Shown in pieces: positions 1 through 11,100 of a stretch of DNA of 64,000 bases (the stretch's first letter is position 1; every line of letters starts with the position of its first letter). The notes under the pieces were generated by a model. The model worked only from the letters and a program-made list of their open reading frames with translations, had not been told where the DNA came from and searched no databases. The translations under genes were made by a program, and so were the position numbers. Source of the stretch: Pachyseris speciosa (lineage: Eukaryota > Cnidaria > Anthozoa > Scleractinia > Pachyseridae); the NCBI GenBank assembly GCA_016490735.1, contig JAEMWC010000005.1, forward strand, positions 142,001 through 206,000, read 5' to 3'.

Positions 1-330
1 CTTGAAACACAATAACATTCCAAAAATATTTCTAGTGTTCATGGTTTACGGATTTTCACAGTAAATCACAAAATAAACACAGAACTTCATTTGTGACACC
101 ATTACTAGTCTGTATGCCAAAGTTGAGTGCATTTGGAGAGATTTGGATTTTAAGGCAAAAAAACAACATGCCCCTTTCGTGGAATACCCTCCAATTGCTT
201 GCAGTGTACGGTGGAGTTCAGGAGCCAGCATTTCAATGACAGGTGATATGAGTCACTACACTGCTGTTTACTTAGTGACTGAGCCACCTAATTTCAAGGA
301 TAACTGAATTAATTCCTGCGCACCACTCAG

Positions 331-2383
331 AGATACAGTACCGCCCAAAAGTAAGTTGCCACCCTCGCGCGCGACGCGAATCGCGTCGCGCGCCGCGCGC
401 TACGCGATTCGCGTCGCGCGCTACGTGATTCGCGTCGCGCGCCACGCGAATCGCGTCGCGCGCGATGTTGTAGAAACTGTAAGTAAATTGGCTTGAAGCT
501 CTCGCGCGATTTAAGATGCCCATTGTAAAGTAACAATAGCCGATTTCAATAGTCGATTCCAGTGTTCGCAAAAGACCGCTAAGAAGAAATGAATATGTGT
601 GATCGATCGATCTCCGGAGAACGGCAGCGCGTGCTAAGCTACAAAATTTTGTGTCAAACCGCTTTTTCGGCGAAACTTGGCTAGGTTGAGATCGACATGA
701 TTAACTTAAGAAAACTATATACACAGTATGATGCACATGAACATGGTTTTCCGTTTTCGGTCTTTCGAAGTGGAGACATACTGTACAGAGGAATTCTACC
801 GCAGTGAGCGCGGTTACTATCTAATTAATTCGCTTCCCTCGAATTCAAGCTTCTTCCTAAACTGAACATCAAACCGCCGATAATTTCGGCTCGTTCGTGA
901 GTGATGCTTAACTTTTGTTAAAGCTTTCTATTCATTTGATTCTTGACAACTTTAGTTAGCCGTTTGAAAATCGAAAAATATTGTTGACACACTTGGGATG
1001 TTTCTTTTCGTATGCGTGGTTTCGACGGAGCGAAGCATGTAAATTGATTTGCGAGTGTCTTTATTGAGGGTACTCTAAGTTTAATGCGGATTATTACCAA
1101 ACGCAAATAGGTATATGGTAATATTTGTTTATGTACCTCAAAAAAGCTCAAAACATAGAGTTGGCACAGCGATTGAGGGGTAAACGAGCTGGGAGATAAG
1201 CTGTTCGTTCTTTCGCACGTGCGACGCTTCCTTCAGCAACTCTTTTTACGCGGACAAACGCTACTGTAGCGCAACTTTACAAAGATATGCCCAGGAAAAT
1301 GTTTTTAGGTCTTTCGAAGTAGAAAACATACGATTGAGTGGCCGCGTGTTGAATAACAAACTTCGCCATGGCCAGATGAATCTCAAATTCTACATGATAA
1401 GATCGAGCCGTGAGATAAGCTTATCGTTCTCTTCATCGATCAATCAACCAAAGTAAGCTCAGCACGTGCGAGGCTTCCGAACTACCGTACTCTTCAGCAA
1501 ATCTTTTTACGCGGACACACTCTCCTGGAGCACAACCTTACAAATATATGCCCAGGAAAATGTTTTTCGGTCTTGCAAACTAGAAAATATACGACTGAGT
1601 GCTGGCGTGTCGAATAAACATTTCACATACGCTTATGAAGTCTTAATTAACGACTCAAACTTCATCAGCCAGATGAACTTCCAATTTCTACATGATAAGA
1701 TTATTCGTTCAAAAAGAAGGAAATGAAATAAAGTCCGTTCTGCTTCGGGTTTTCCACGGCTTCTCAAGCGAGTAATGATTAACGAGTGTTGTGCCATGTT
1801 TACTGAGTGGAAGGTTTCAGGTTACACAGCCAGTAGTTATTGCGGTTTTATGCAAATTTTAGCCTGCATCGTTTTGTGATCTGAAAGCAAAATACAGCAA
1901 GCAGTTGCCAATGGCCATTTGCTTGTGGCGAACTAGCACTTAATTTTCCTAACGAATTCAGAAAACACGACCATATATCGTATTGATGACAGAACCGATA
2001 AAAGTTGTCATTTCAGCGCTAGCGGGAGCAAGGAACACCCGAGGAACAGTAACCATTCGCAATCGATCTTCGTCGGTTTGTTTACAAGAGGACTGCACCA
2101 TTTCAATTCGTGATGAACTCCATGATGCTGTCTGTATTTGCATAGAAGGGAACGACATGTATTCGATTGAAACAATAGCTGCATTCGTAAAGCGCTACGC
2201 GAAATTAATTGATTTCGCGTTGTAAAATCATCCGAAATTTATGCCAAAAATTTTCGCTTCAGTGAGTCTCGCGCTACGCGAATCGCGTAGCGCACGACGC
2301 GATTCGCGTAGCGCGCGACGCGAATCACGTCGCGCAGGAAACGCGACGCGACTGGCAACTTACTTTTGGGCGGTACTGTATCT
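331..2383. mobile_element. DNA transposon with 30-bp TIRs and CpG-rich subterminal palindromes
   Basis: Positions 331-360 and 2354-2383 are perfect 30-base inverted repeats. If the termini are read as CAGTACCGCC, the flanking dinucleotide is TA on both sides, which would fit a Tc1/mariner-type target; the outer five bases are also inverted, so the true end is ambiguous. Just inside each TIR lies a block of tandem CpG-rich palindromes built on CGACGCGAATCGCGTCG (361-468 and 2269-2350). The interior has a diverged direct duplication (about 1190-1415 against 1416-1710). I see no transposase, so it is probably non-autonomous. It lies in an intron of the CCDC42-like gene or just beyond its 3' end. 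Confidence 0.72.
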
Positions 2384-2397
2384 GTCAAGTAGACTAA

Positions 2398-2778
2398 GGC
2401 CCCGTCCACACGTATCCGGAGATTTTTGTATCCGCAAATTTTTTTATGTGGATACAAAAATATCTGCGTCCACACGTAGCGTATACGACCATCCACACGT
2501 ATCCGATTCGTATCTGGACATCTCAAAGGATTAGTCAACAGAGCATGCGCATTACAAAGAAAGCTGATACTGTGACGTCAGCGTATACAAAAATATACGG
2601 ATACGAGCATCCACACATATCCGGATACACAGCGTATACAGAAATTTCCACTCTGGAGAGTGTATACAGAAATCTCCGGATACACCGAGCGTATACGGTG
2701 GACACGTGTGGACGCTAGGTGTATCTGCATAAAAAAATTTGCGGATACAAAAATCTCCGGATACGTGTGGACGGGGCC
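2398..2778. mobile_element. Harbinger-like MITE
   Basis: The termini are long inverted repeats beginning GGCCCCGTCCACACGTATCC (left arm 2398-2448, right arm about 2728-2778). The element is flanked by TAA on both sides (2395-2397 and 2779-2781), a 3-bp target duplication typical of PIF/Harbinger elements. The interior repeats variants of GTATACGGATAC-type sequence and encodes nothing recognisable. Only about 15 bases separate it from the larger element to its left. Confidence 0.78.
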
Positions 2779-2809
2779 TAAGATAAATAACAAAATTAAC
2801 AAAAAATAC

Positions 2810-3820
2810 CTGGGTTTGCTTCTTTTTAAGCTCCTCCTCTTTTCTCTTGCAAGCTGCCATGCGCTCGGCAAACTGCCGTCTTTTGATGTCAAGGTCTTCT
2901 TGCACTTTTTCCACTTCCACTTGTTTTTTGAGCAGAAGAGTGGACTGCACGGTGTTGAGCCCTGTATCAAGCAGCTTGCTTGCTGACTATATTGTCAAAA
3001 GAAAAGGAAAGTTTTATTGGCAATTACGCGCCTATCTTTGTGTGCGAAATCTTGGGTTCACATCCAGGTGGTAAAGTGGTTCATCAAAAAGACGAGGTTC
3101 ATCAAGATGCGATTTTAACATTTATTTAATGAACAGATCTAAACTGTAACATGCTCACTTTGAAAACACGCATCGATCCGTTGCGCATAAACGATATAAG
3201 CTTACAAATTATACTAAGTCTGAAACTATTTCTTGGCAACAGGTTTGATATTAAATCTCATTATTTTGCCTTGAAGGTTGAGCTAAAACTGCTACACGTG
3301 AAGAGAACAGCTGGCGATTCCTTCGGTCTTAGGGATAACAAAATGTAAACACATTGACAGACGTTAGTCAATATCAAGAACACAAGGCTCATCTCGGATA
3401 AATTAAGTTAAAATTTAAGAAGATAACTATGCCCAAATAATTCCCTCAAACTCTGGCATAAATTGGCGCTGTGCAAGATGTTACGCTTGTTAAATCTTTA
3501 CACCAAAATTATAGGAAGTTTATGGTGTCATTATGTCCACGGCAAGAACGCAGATCAGACAGGGAAGGGTCTTCTTTATATGTACCTCTTTGACGATGGG
3601 GAATTTGCGAACCTCACTATCATCCTCTTCGTCTTCTCTGCCGAGAAAGAATAACACAAATAACACACAAATTAGTAGAGTCATCTCATATCTACGATCT
3701 ACTAAATGCACAACTAACGCAGCTAAAAGTGAATCGAATCTTCACGTACCGTAACTGCGTTACGAAGACATTCTGTTTCTGTGGTTCTAGCTCAAGGCGA
3801 TACGACCCCTCCGCAGCCAT
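2810..3820 (-). CDS. CCDC42/CFAP73-like coiled-coil protein, 5' exons (partial)
   Basis: Three exons join in frame: exon 1 3820-3750 (ATG at 3820, ends phase 2 before GTACGT), exon 2 3637-3586 (AG before 3637, GTACAT donor) and exon 3 2986-2810 (donor CAG|GTATTT). Together they give 100 codons. Residues about 25-35 are acidic. Exon 3 is a heptad-rich coiled coil with LLLKKQVEVEKV, QFAERMAACKRKEEEL and KKKQTQ, the layout of the DUF4200 segment at the start of CCDC42 and CFAP73. Those family members are ciliary/flagellar axoneme or manchette proteins; that role is inferred here. The remaining exons should lie beyond position 1. A Harbinger-like MITE and a 2-kb transposon follow exon 3. Confidence 0.62.
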
Positions 3821-3829
3821 TTTTGCCTG

Positions 3830-4081
3830 CGAAAAGTTATTATAGATGGCACGGAAAAAACGTGTTCCGCAATTTAAAGACGACGGAAGACGTCAGTCCA
3901 AGTCTATATCCAGCTGCTTGAATCAATCATTCGAACAGATCGATGTTTCATTCTAGAACACGATGCGCCGTTACCATAGAGACCAGTCTTCAAATTAACT
4001 TGTTGACATTTTGGAATTCGTCGCAACGGACTACAGGAATACTGAACCGGGAATGCAAGATACGAATTTTTTCTCTTTCTC

Positions 4082-4117
<36 letters not shown>

Positions 4118-4140
4118 CAGAACAAGGACATACCTTATTT
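3830..4140. other. Upstream region, no gene seen
   Basis: This stretch lies upstream of the ATG at 3820 on the minus strand. It ends in a pyrimidine tract of TTTTC units (about 4072-4118). No gene or recognisable repeat protein is visible. Confidence 0.4.
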
Positions 4141-4149
4141 TTTTAAACA

Positions 4150-4440
4150 GTTACTGCTGAGTGACAGAGTTTTATGCATGTTGACTAGCAAAAGATTTGT
4201 TGTTCATTTATTGCCAATCTTGCACTACTTTGCAAATTAGGACTGAACGCCCTTTTTATTGTAGATAATATTTAATATACATTTGTAAATTAGGATTGAT
4301 AAGTATTTTTCCTATTGTAGATAATAACTAATGTATTTTTGTGAATTAGGACTGAAAAGCCTTCTTGGAGCCGTAATAAAGATTATTATTATTACTACTA
4401 TTATTATTATTATAAATATTATTATTATTATTATTATAAC
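4150..4440 (+). repeat. LINE 3'-UTR-like tandem repeat with (ATT)n tail
   Basis: Three diverged copies of a ~65-base unit share 'aaattaggactga' and 'ttgtagataat'. They are followed by an AATAAAGATTATTATT run. A short 3' unit ending in a trinucleotide tail is the usual 3' end of CR1/L2-type LINEs. Confidence 0.5.
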
Positions 4441-4479
4441 CAATCAAACATCATCACAACTTGCTTGAAATTCACAGGT

Positions 4480-4733
4480 CACATTTGCATTGTTTATGTC
4501 GGGTACACAAAGGGCCACCTTCACACGCGTGTTGAGGGACACTGTCAAAGGCGTCATCTATTTACAAGCATTATTCCAAAGAACATAACACTGCTGTTCT
4601 GAACAATTTCTTAGCACACTTCAATGTAATCACAAAGTGCACGAACAAATTTGACTGCCTTGTTAATGAAATGCTTTTTATTCAAGATCTTAAACAAGCA
4701 CTGAATGTACAGTCTGGTTCTCTTCATGCTTAA
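4480..4733 (+). mobile_element. Penelope-like element, GIY-YIG endonuclease remnant
   Basis: Reading from about 4487 gives IVYVGYTKGHLHTRVEGH, which fits the GIY-YIG core seen at the C-terminus of Penelope-like polyproteins. After a frameshift near 4597 a second frame gives NKFDCLVNEMLFIQDLK and ends at the stop 4731-4733; this matches the conserved tail of the same domain. The reverse transcriptase is absent, so this is a 3' fragment and is frameshifted. Confidence 0.66.
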
Positions 4734-4734
4734 G

Positions 4735-4884
4735 TAATCATGTAATTAGCTTGGCACTTTTTTATGCAAATTCGCTTCAACTTAGCCTTTTCACAAACTG
4801 CTTTTTATCATTAATCGTGTAACCTTGATAATGGCACAAGATGCACCAAAACATCGGTTTCTATCACTTATATCTCTTGTCTCA

Positions 4885-4920
<36 letters not shown>

Positions 4921-5640
4921 TTTTTTAACCTCTTATCCTTCAATAATTGTTTATTTGCAGTCCTTGAAGTTAATATCTTAATTTTAGAGACACAGCATTC
5001 ATGGAAAGCAGGTTTAGCTAGTATTTTAATTTTTAAGAGTAGTATTTTTTTTACATGTTTAGGATATTGTATGTTTCATTATTATTTACATATTAATTAT
5101 AAATAGATTGAAATTGAAATTGAAGTTTGTATGTCTGCACATAGCAGTTTTCTCCACTTAAGTAACCACTGCAAGTACTCCAGACATATTTCTGAGCTGT
5201 TTCAGCTTTTAAGGGATCATTCACTTTCTATAAAGTAAAAGGCCTTTCAAATTTAGTTCATCCACATTTTTTGATCTCCTGAGTTCCTTTCCATTGATGA
5301 TACACACTCCAACAAGCTGGAACATACTTTTTCTTTTTTTTTATTTGCTCCTGGAAATGTTTTTCGCTACTTATCTTTCAAAGCAGGCTCTTTGCATCAC
5401 CCTCCATAATTGAAGGATTCTATACGAAACTATTGTAAATGACTTTTAAGTCAAATTTTTAGATTTTAACCCAAAATCCATGAATTTTTACACGCCAGTG
5501 GAACTTTGCATGAAGCATTGTTCTTTGACTTAACTGAAGGCCACATGTGCAAAAATTTAGGCAATTCAAGCAAATCACAAAAAAAAATTACCTAAAAAAT
5601 GTCATTTATAATACGTACTGTACAGTACTTTTGCATAAAA
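4735..5640. other. Non-coding stretch with an (ATT)n microsatellite
   Basis: An (ATT)n run occupies about 4886-4918, preceded by a sequence resembling the post-ORF region of Penelope-like elements (about 4824-4862). I see no coding exon or structured RNA in the rest. Confidence 0.4.
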
Positions 5641-6060
5641 CTAGGGGGTACTCCCTTATATGGGCTATATAGGTATCTGTGGCCCCAAAGTGTATTGTTT
5701 TTCAGCCCTTTTGGTCTGAAATAGGGTATCGATTTTGACCATTTTGGTCTGGAATAGGGTATGGTCTTGAATTGGGTATGTTTTTTAGAAGAAACTACTT
5801 TGTCATCATTTGGAGATAAGACCATCAACAAAAGCCCTTCTTTTTTGTCTTTTAATTATCTAATGTTTATGCTAGGTGTGTATGGAAAATAATTAGTCTG
5901 AAATAGGGTATCAAATTTTTGGTCAGGTCTGAAATAGGGTAGGGAAAATAGCAGATTTTGGTCTGAATGAAATAGGGTAAGGGTTTCAGGAAGTGGGCCG
6001 CACACCCCCACCCAGTTTTTTCCAGGAGTACCCCCCCGCCCCCCCTTGGGCCAACAGCTT
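5640..6060. repeat. GTACTCCC-bounded dispersed repeat
   Basis: The left edge reads GGGGGTACTCCC and the right edge ends in GGAGTACCCCCCC, so the termini are inverted. The interior is a run of 'tctgaaatagggtat' variants. Similar layouts occur at 12797-13148 and 43845-44286 in this window. It is probably a non-autonomous transposon family; long overlapping ORFs here are not genes. Confidence 0.55.
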
Positions 6061-6838
6061 ACTCCAAAATTATGCATATTAAATGACCATTCCCTTCTAA
6101 TAATAGCTGAGCCTAAACCGTTTCACATGGGAGTGGAAGATATCTCACTTTTAAAGGTAACTTCAAAAAATTGCTCTCTGATTTGCAGGTGATGTTCCCT
6201 GCAACAAAGACTTGATGAATAATAATCTATCATTTTTTATACATGATCATGATCATTGTATATTTTTATGAAAATTATGTAACATAAGATATGTAAGGCA
6301 TTTATTATTCATTTCCAGTCATGTTGTGGCTGCATTCACCGTGAACACTGGGAAACTCAAACTGGAGAGAGAACAGTAGAAATTCTGCTAATTCTGTCTT
6401 GAAACACAGGCCAGTATAGGAAACAAAAGGAAATTAAACAAACACAACACAAAATTTCAGGAACAAAAGCACAGTGCAGTCTGTGAGTCTCGAAAATTGT
6501 TGTTGACTAATTAACTGAGAGATCTTATTCAAAGCTGATGAGATATCCTGTTCTTGGCACTGAGGTTGTATAACCTGTACTTTGTTCTTACATAACTTGT
6601 AATGTGTACTTGTAATCTGTAATTGCTGTTGTCGTTAGGACCACCACACCATCCAGCTTACTGATCCTCATCCTCTTTGAATGGATCTTTTCTCTTTGGT
6701 CTTATTAGCTAACAAAAAAAATTGTGACCAACAAAAATAAAATAAAAAAGATCAACAAGAATCCTTTTTGAATCGTGATCACCAGACAACTTCAATAAAA
6801 TCTCTTTTCAATCAAGCCAACAAAATAAAATTTAATCA
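6060..6838. other. 3' flank of the small minus-strand gene
   Basis: Nothing coding is recognised. On the minus strand this would hold the 3' UTR of the 78-residue gene; a minus-strand AATAAA occurs near 6301-6306. Confidence 0.3.
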
Positions 6839-7797
6839 CTACAGGGCTGACACTACAGGGAGCAGGGATTTCCTCTGGATAGTACGAGGACGACTCCCAT
6901 CTTCCTTCAGACAGAACCCCCCTAGCTGACTGCTGCTTCAGCACTCGGTTCCTCACTTACTAATTTGATATACCCGGCAACTTGAAATCTTAGTGAAAGC
7001 CCTGCAGCATGCAAATAAAATAAGGAAAAAAGCAGAAGGCTCAGTAGTTTGTACAAAACTTACATGCCATCTTGCTACTGCTTTTAGGTATTCCTCCAAC
7101 TTTATAACAACTGGTCCTTTTTCATAGAGTTCTTCTTCTGTAACTGCAAAAGAAACACAGAACTTTCTCAAGTTTTTAGTTAGGAATACCCTTGAGGATA
7201 CAGGTACTTAGGGATACAAAAGGTATTATTTGAGTTCAGTCTAAAATTTAAAAATGATGGCCAGTGTCTTTGGGCTGATCAATATAACCTATAATTGCAG
7301 GCACCTTCCGTAAGCAGACACCTATGATAAGTCCACACCGACAAACCCGAGGTCCTGACAATTTGACCACTGGAACCCTACTGTGATATTATTTGAACCA
7401 CTATTAAAGCAAGGACACTTAAGTACATGTTGCTTAGGTCTAGGTCTTACCAATTACTGTGCGAGCTGTACTGTACAGTGTCAGATCGAGTCAAACCGGA
7501 AACGAGAAGTCCACTTATAGTGGTGATCAACCGTACTTTGGCTTCAGATCACTCACGCGAAAGTACGGAAAAAGTACGCAAATTAGAGAAGGGAACGAGG
7601 TGCAATGATGGCTACAGAACTTACGAGAAGAAAAAGACTGCTTGCAGTCTAATAATCCGGCTGAGAGATCTGGCTCGAAGGCCACGCCTTCCTGGAAGTT
7701 CAGAAATTTCTGACTGTTACTACTCACGTTTTACCCTCTCTCCTTTAAAATGCTTGTATATCAGAATCAGCTGTGCAGAAAACATCAATCCCATCAT
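6839..7797 (-). CDS. Small three-exon gene, ~78-residue protein of unknown function
   Basis: Exon 1 7797-7728 starts with tandem ATGs and ends phase 1 at a GTGAGT donor. Exon 2 7143-7064 follows TTTTGCAG, keeps the frame and ends at CAT|GTAAG. Exon 3 6925-6839 follows GTCAG and ends in TAG. The product begins MMGLMFSAQLILIYKHF, a short hydrophobic N-terminus, then a charged middle with TEEELYEKGPVVIKLEEYL and a basic C-terminal stretch RPRTIQRKSLLPVVSAL. The N-terminus could be a membrane anchor or organelle signal. I do not recognise the family. It is divergent from the selenoprotein gene, with about 360 bp between start codons. Consistent phases and consensus splice sites at both introns support it; exon 3 is the least certain. 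Confidence 0.5.
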
Positions 7798-8160
7798 GCT
7801 ATAAAGAAGGCGGTTGTTGTGTTTGTTTGCAAACAAACGCCATCTTAGCCAAAGACTCTTTCTCTCTCTCATTTTGCATTTGAAAACGCGTTCCAACTAA
7901 CTACAGTTCGTCCGCCATTACTTTTTGACAAGAGAACGCTGGCCATAAAGGCGAAGTTATTAGAGCCCAGTCCTTCCTCGTCACGGATTCAAAATGGCGG
8001 TCGTCACCTCACAAAGTAATCACTACATATTTTCTCCTTTGTATCTAAACTGCTCGGTGAGGATCTTTTTCTAACTTCGCAAATCTTCTATAATTTTAGA
8101 GCGGAGCAGCTGTTACCGCTGAACTTTTAGTGAGGCATTTTCAGGGGAGCGTATAAAAAC
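7798..8160. promoter_or_regulatory. Putative bidirectional promoter
   Basis: This ~360-bp gap separates the start codons of two divergent genes. It has no convincing TATA box for either and contains several ATGGCG-type motifs on both strands (for example near 7839 and 7993). A TATAAAA lies only 8 bases before the selenoprotein ATG, too close to act as its TATA box. The call rests on gene layout. Confidence 0.45.
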
Positions 8161-11100
8161 ATGTCCGGAGCGGATCATGAACCGTCGAAAAAGCGACCTA
8201 AACTAATGCAAAATGAAAAAGAAGACGACAGAAGCAACCAGGTCAGAATACTAAAATTGTTTTTAATTCTTAAATTAGCGCCTTGTTAAGGTTTATGTTA
8301 TTACAATACTATAAAGCGCCTCGCCTCGAATTTAATTCAGGGGGAGAAACCAGAAGGGAGCAGGGTGGTACCCTAGTACCCTGGGAGTTTCTGCTTAGGG
8401 GTGCATCACTGGGATTCTCAAACTCTCCACATACTTGATCATTTCCAGCTAGGCAGGTCCATATTGTACCATCCCTCTTATGTCCCACACATCAACAAGA
8501 AATTTGCGTCAATTTCGAACAGGCTTGATTGGTGCTTAGGATGTAGTTCAAGGGATGTGAGGAAATCTTACCCAGCTACAGGACTTTAAACGCAGTGCCT
8601 ATAGACCTCTGAACTGTACTTGGACATGTACGGGGCTCATGGAGTAATTAGGGCAAACAGGATAGGAAATCCATATTTTATATGATGATTTTCAATTGAA
8701 GACATACATGTCATTTATATCAGTGGGCAGCGTGGCCAAGCGGGTGGAGTGCTGGACTTGCGAAGCCCTGCTCTGGTCGATGCTTGTTAATTAATAGCCA
8801 ACTGTTCTGCCTCCCTCCAATTGAGTTTGTTGAGTTTCAACTGTTATGTTATGTGAACCAGCTAGAGCAGCTAATTATAAACAAAGAATTTATAGTTTTT
8901 TTACTTTTGCATTTAATTTACATGTGTCTGTTTATGAAAGACAATGCTTTTGAAATTCAAGAAATGTATACAGAGGCATGTATTAATCACATCAATTATT
9001 TTAGACATCTTTGAATGTGGTAACATTTAATTTGATTAGATTTTCAACAAGAACTGCAAAAAATCACTATATTTCCTTATTTATCTTTATGCACCCATGA
9101 ACTAATTTCTTGAGTCATTGTATATATTTCCTTATTGCTTAATGATAATATTATATATAGTTTTTGTACTTACCGGCAAATAATATTTGAATTCGTTATT
9201 TGTTAAGTCAACTTACTTAACATTTAACACTTAAGGTTAATTTTATATTAATTTTTTTAAAATTACCGGTAATTAACCCATTGGCACCCGTGCCGGCCAA
9301 AACCAGCTGTAAAAAACTCCCATGCTTCAAAACATTGCAACTTTCTCAATCGCACGAATATTGCCTTAACTGTTAGTTGTGAGCACGAAATGGAATGCCC
9401 TTTAAATTAATTTTGGATATCCAATAAATGCAAGAAACGTAGCGATTTTTACCAAATATGGCCTTTTGAGTTTGGACAAGAACGAAACTGACCGTTTTTA
9501 ACGTCAAAGAGAAACAACAAAAATGCCCCTTTTTGCCTTCATGTTTTTTAAGGAAATCATCGCCGAAAAACCAAACCTCAACCATCATAACGAAATTCAG
9601 TCCTTTTTCTAGCTTAGAAATGCCTTTTTTTTTCATATTCTTCTCCCAAGCGTAGATACAGCCTTTTTTTCCAGTGCATTCGTGCCTTTCCGCCATTTTC
9701 AACATCTAGACCACATTGCATGCTGGGAAATGACGAGAAGTTTTGACAGCAACCATTCCTTCTCCCAATTCTTTCACATATAAACTAAGTCTACAGCCAC
9801 TCCGACCTACTGCCAAAAATTCCTGCTTGTGGTCATCTTCAGTACTCAGAAATTCCAAAATATGTGGCGGTAGGTCGAGAAATTCATCAATAGTCGAGTC
9901 CCAAAAGGTACTAAGTGTTCGACCGGCCAAATTCCCAGTTCTTCGAGTAACAAGCCAAATTCAACAACAAAGTACATCACCTTGCTCGATTCTTTGAGAA
10001 AGTGGACTCTTAGCTACCGTCACGCTTAATGATGCTCATCAGGCAGCCGCTAAAGATGAAAAATGGCTGTAAATTTAGCAGAAATCGCAAGCAAACCGAA
10101 CTTGGGCCATTGTTGTCGCTTCACGGATAAAAAATAGCTACGTCAAAATGACGTTTTCAGAAACCTTGAGCCTCCAGTGGCTTAGGACAGCACCACTTTT
10201 CCCTGGTAGTTCAAATAAAGAGTCACGAATTGCTATTCATCGTTTATAGGTGGGAAATCGCTCCGAAAATGTAAAAACAGCCAGTAGTCAATGGGTTAAC
10301 TAATTAATTTATTTATTTGTATACCCTAGTGTATGCCAAAGTGTGTAAAAAATCTGTGTTCTATATGCAAATTTCGAGTTCATAATTAAACCACAAAGCT
10401 ATCTTTTGCAATATTTGTCACTTATGGACACATCTGAAATGTACCCTACTTTCTCTTTCAGAATATAATGACTTGACGCATTCTCATGATGACTGGTATT
10501 GTTCTAACTGCCTCTCTGACACATTTCCTTTTAATCATTTTGATAGTGATACCGATTTCTTTTTTTTTCTTGTTAGATCTTCAATCTTCTTCCAATTTTG
10601 ACAGCTCTCTTTTGGGAACTAAATAATTTATTTCAATCCATTTTTGGAAGACCCTGATACTTATCAACTTCTTCTCAACTCTGACCTTGATCCTGACATC
10701 GATATGCTCTCATCAACTTCTCACTTACTATCTAGATGTACTTATATGAACAGTAGATAGTTCAATAATCTGTTTTTTGACTCCTCTAACTCCAACTGCT
10801 TCTCATTATTTCACTTGAATATACGCAGCTGTAAAAAACACTCTGTTGACCTAGAGGAATACCTCTCCACCTTAAATACATCTTTCTCAGCCATTGGCCT
10901 CTCTGAAACCTGGCTAGACACCTCTTCTAATGATTTGTATAGTATCCCCAGAACTATTTTTAAGACCTTTGGTTGGCTGGACATCTCAGACTAATTATGG
11001 GTGTCAGCGTGTTGTCAGCGTGTTTATTTTAAATGCATCTATTAACCATTATTTTTTAGGGAGCCATGGAACACTTGCTTCAAGAAATAGAAAAGTTACG

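Noticed and set aside
272..571. Arg/Ala-rich ORFs at 272-571 and 2239-2538
   Set aside because: They translate CpG-rich palindromic transposon repeats; the composition reflects the repeat.
2446..2986. Overlapping ORFs at 2446-2718 and 2660-2986
   Set aside because: They read through the Harbinger-like MITE or antisense to the CCDC42-like exon.
8154..8160. TATAAAA as TATA box for the SelL-like gene
   Set aside because: It is directly before the ATG, leaving no room for a transcription start and 5' UTR.
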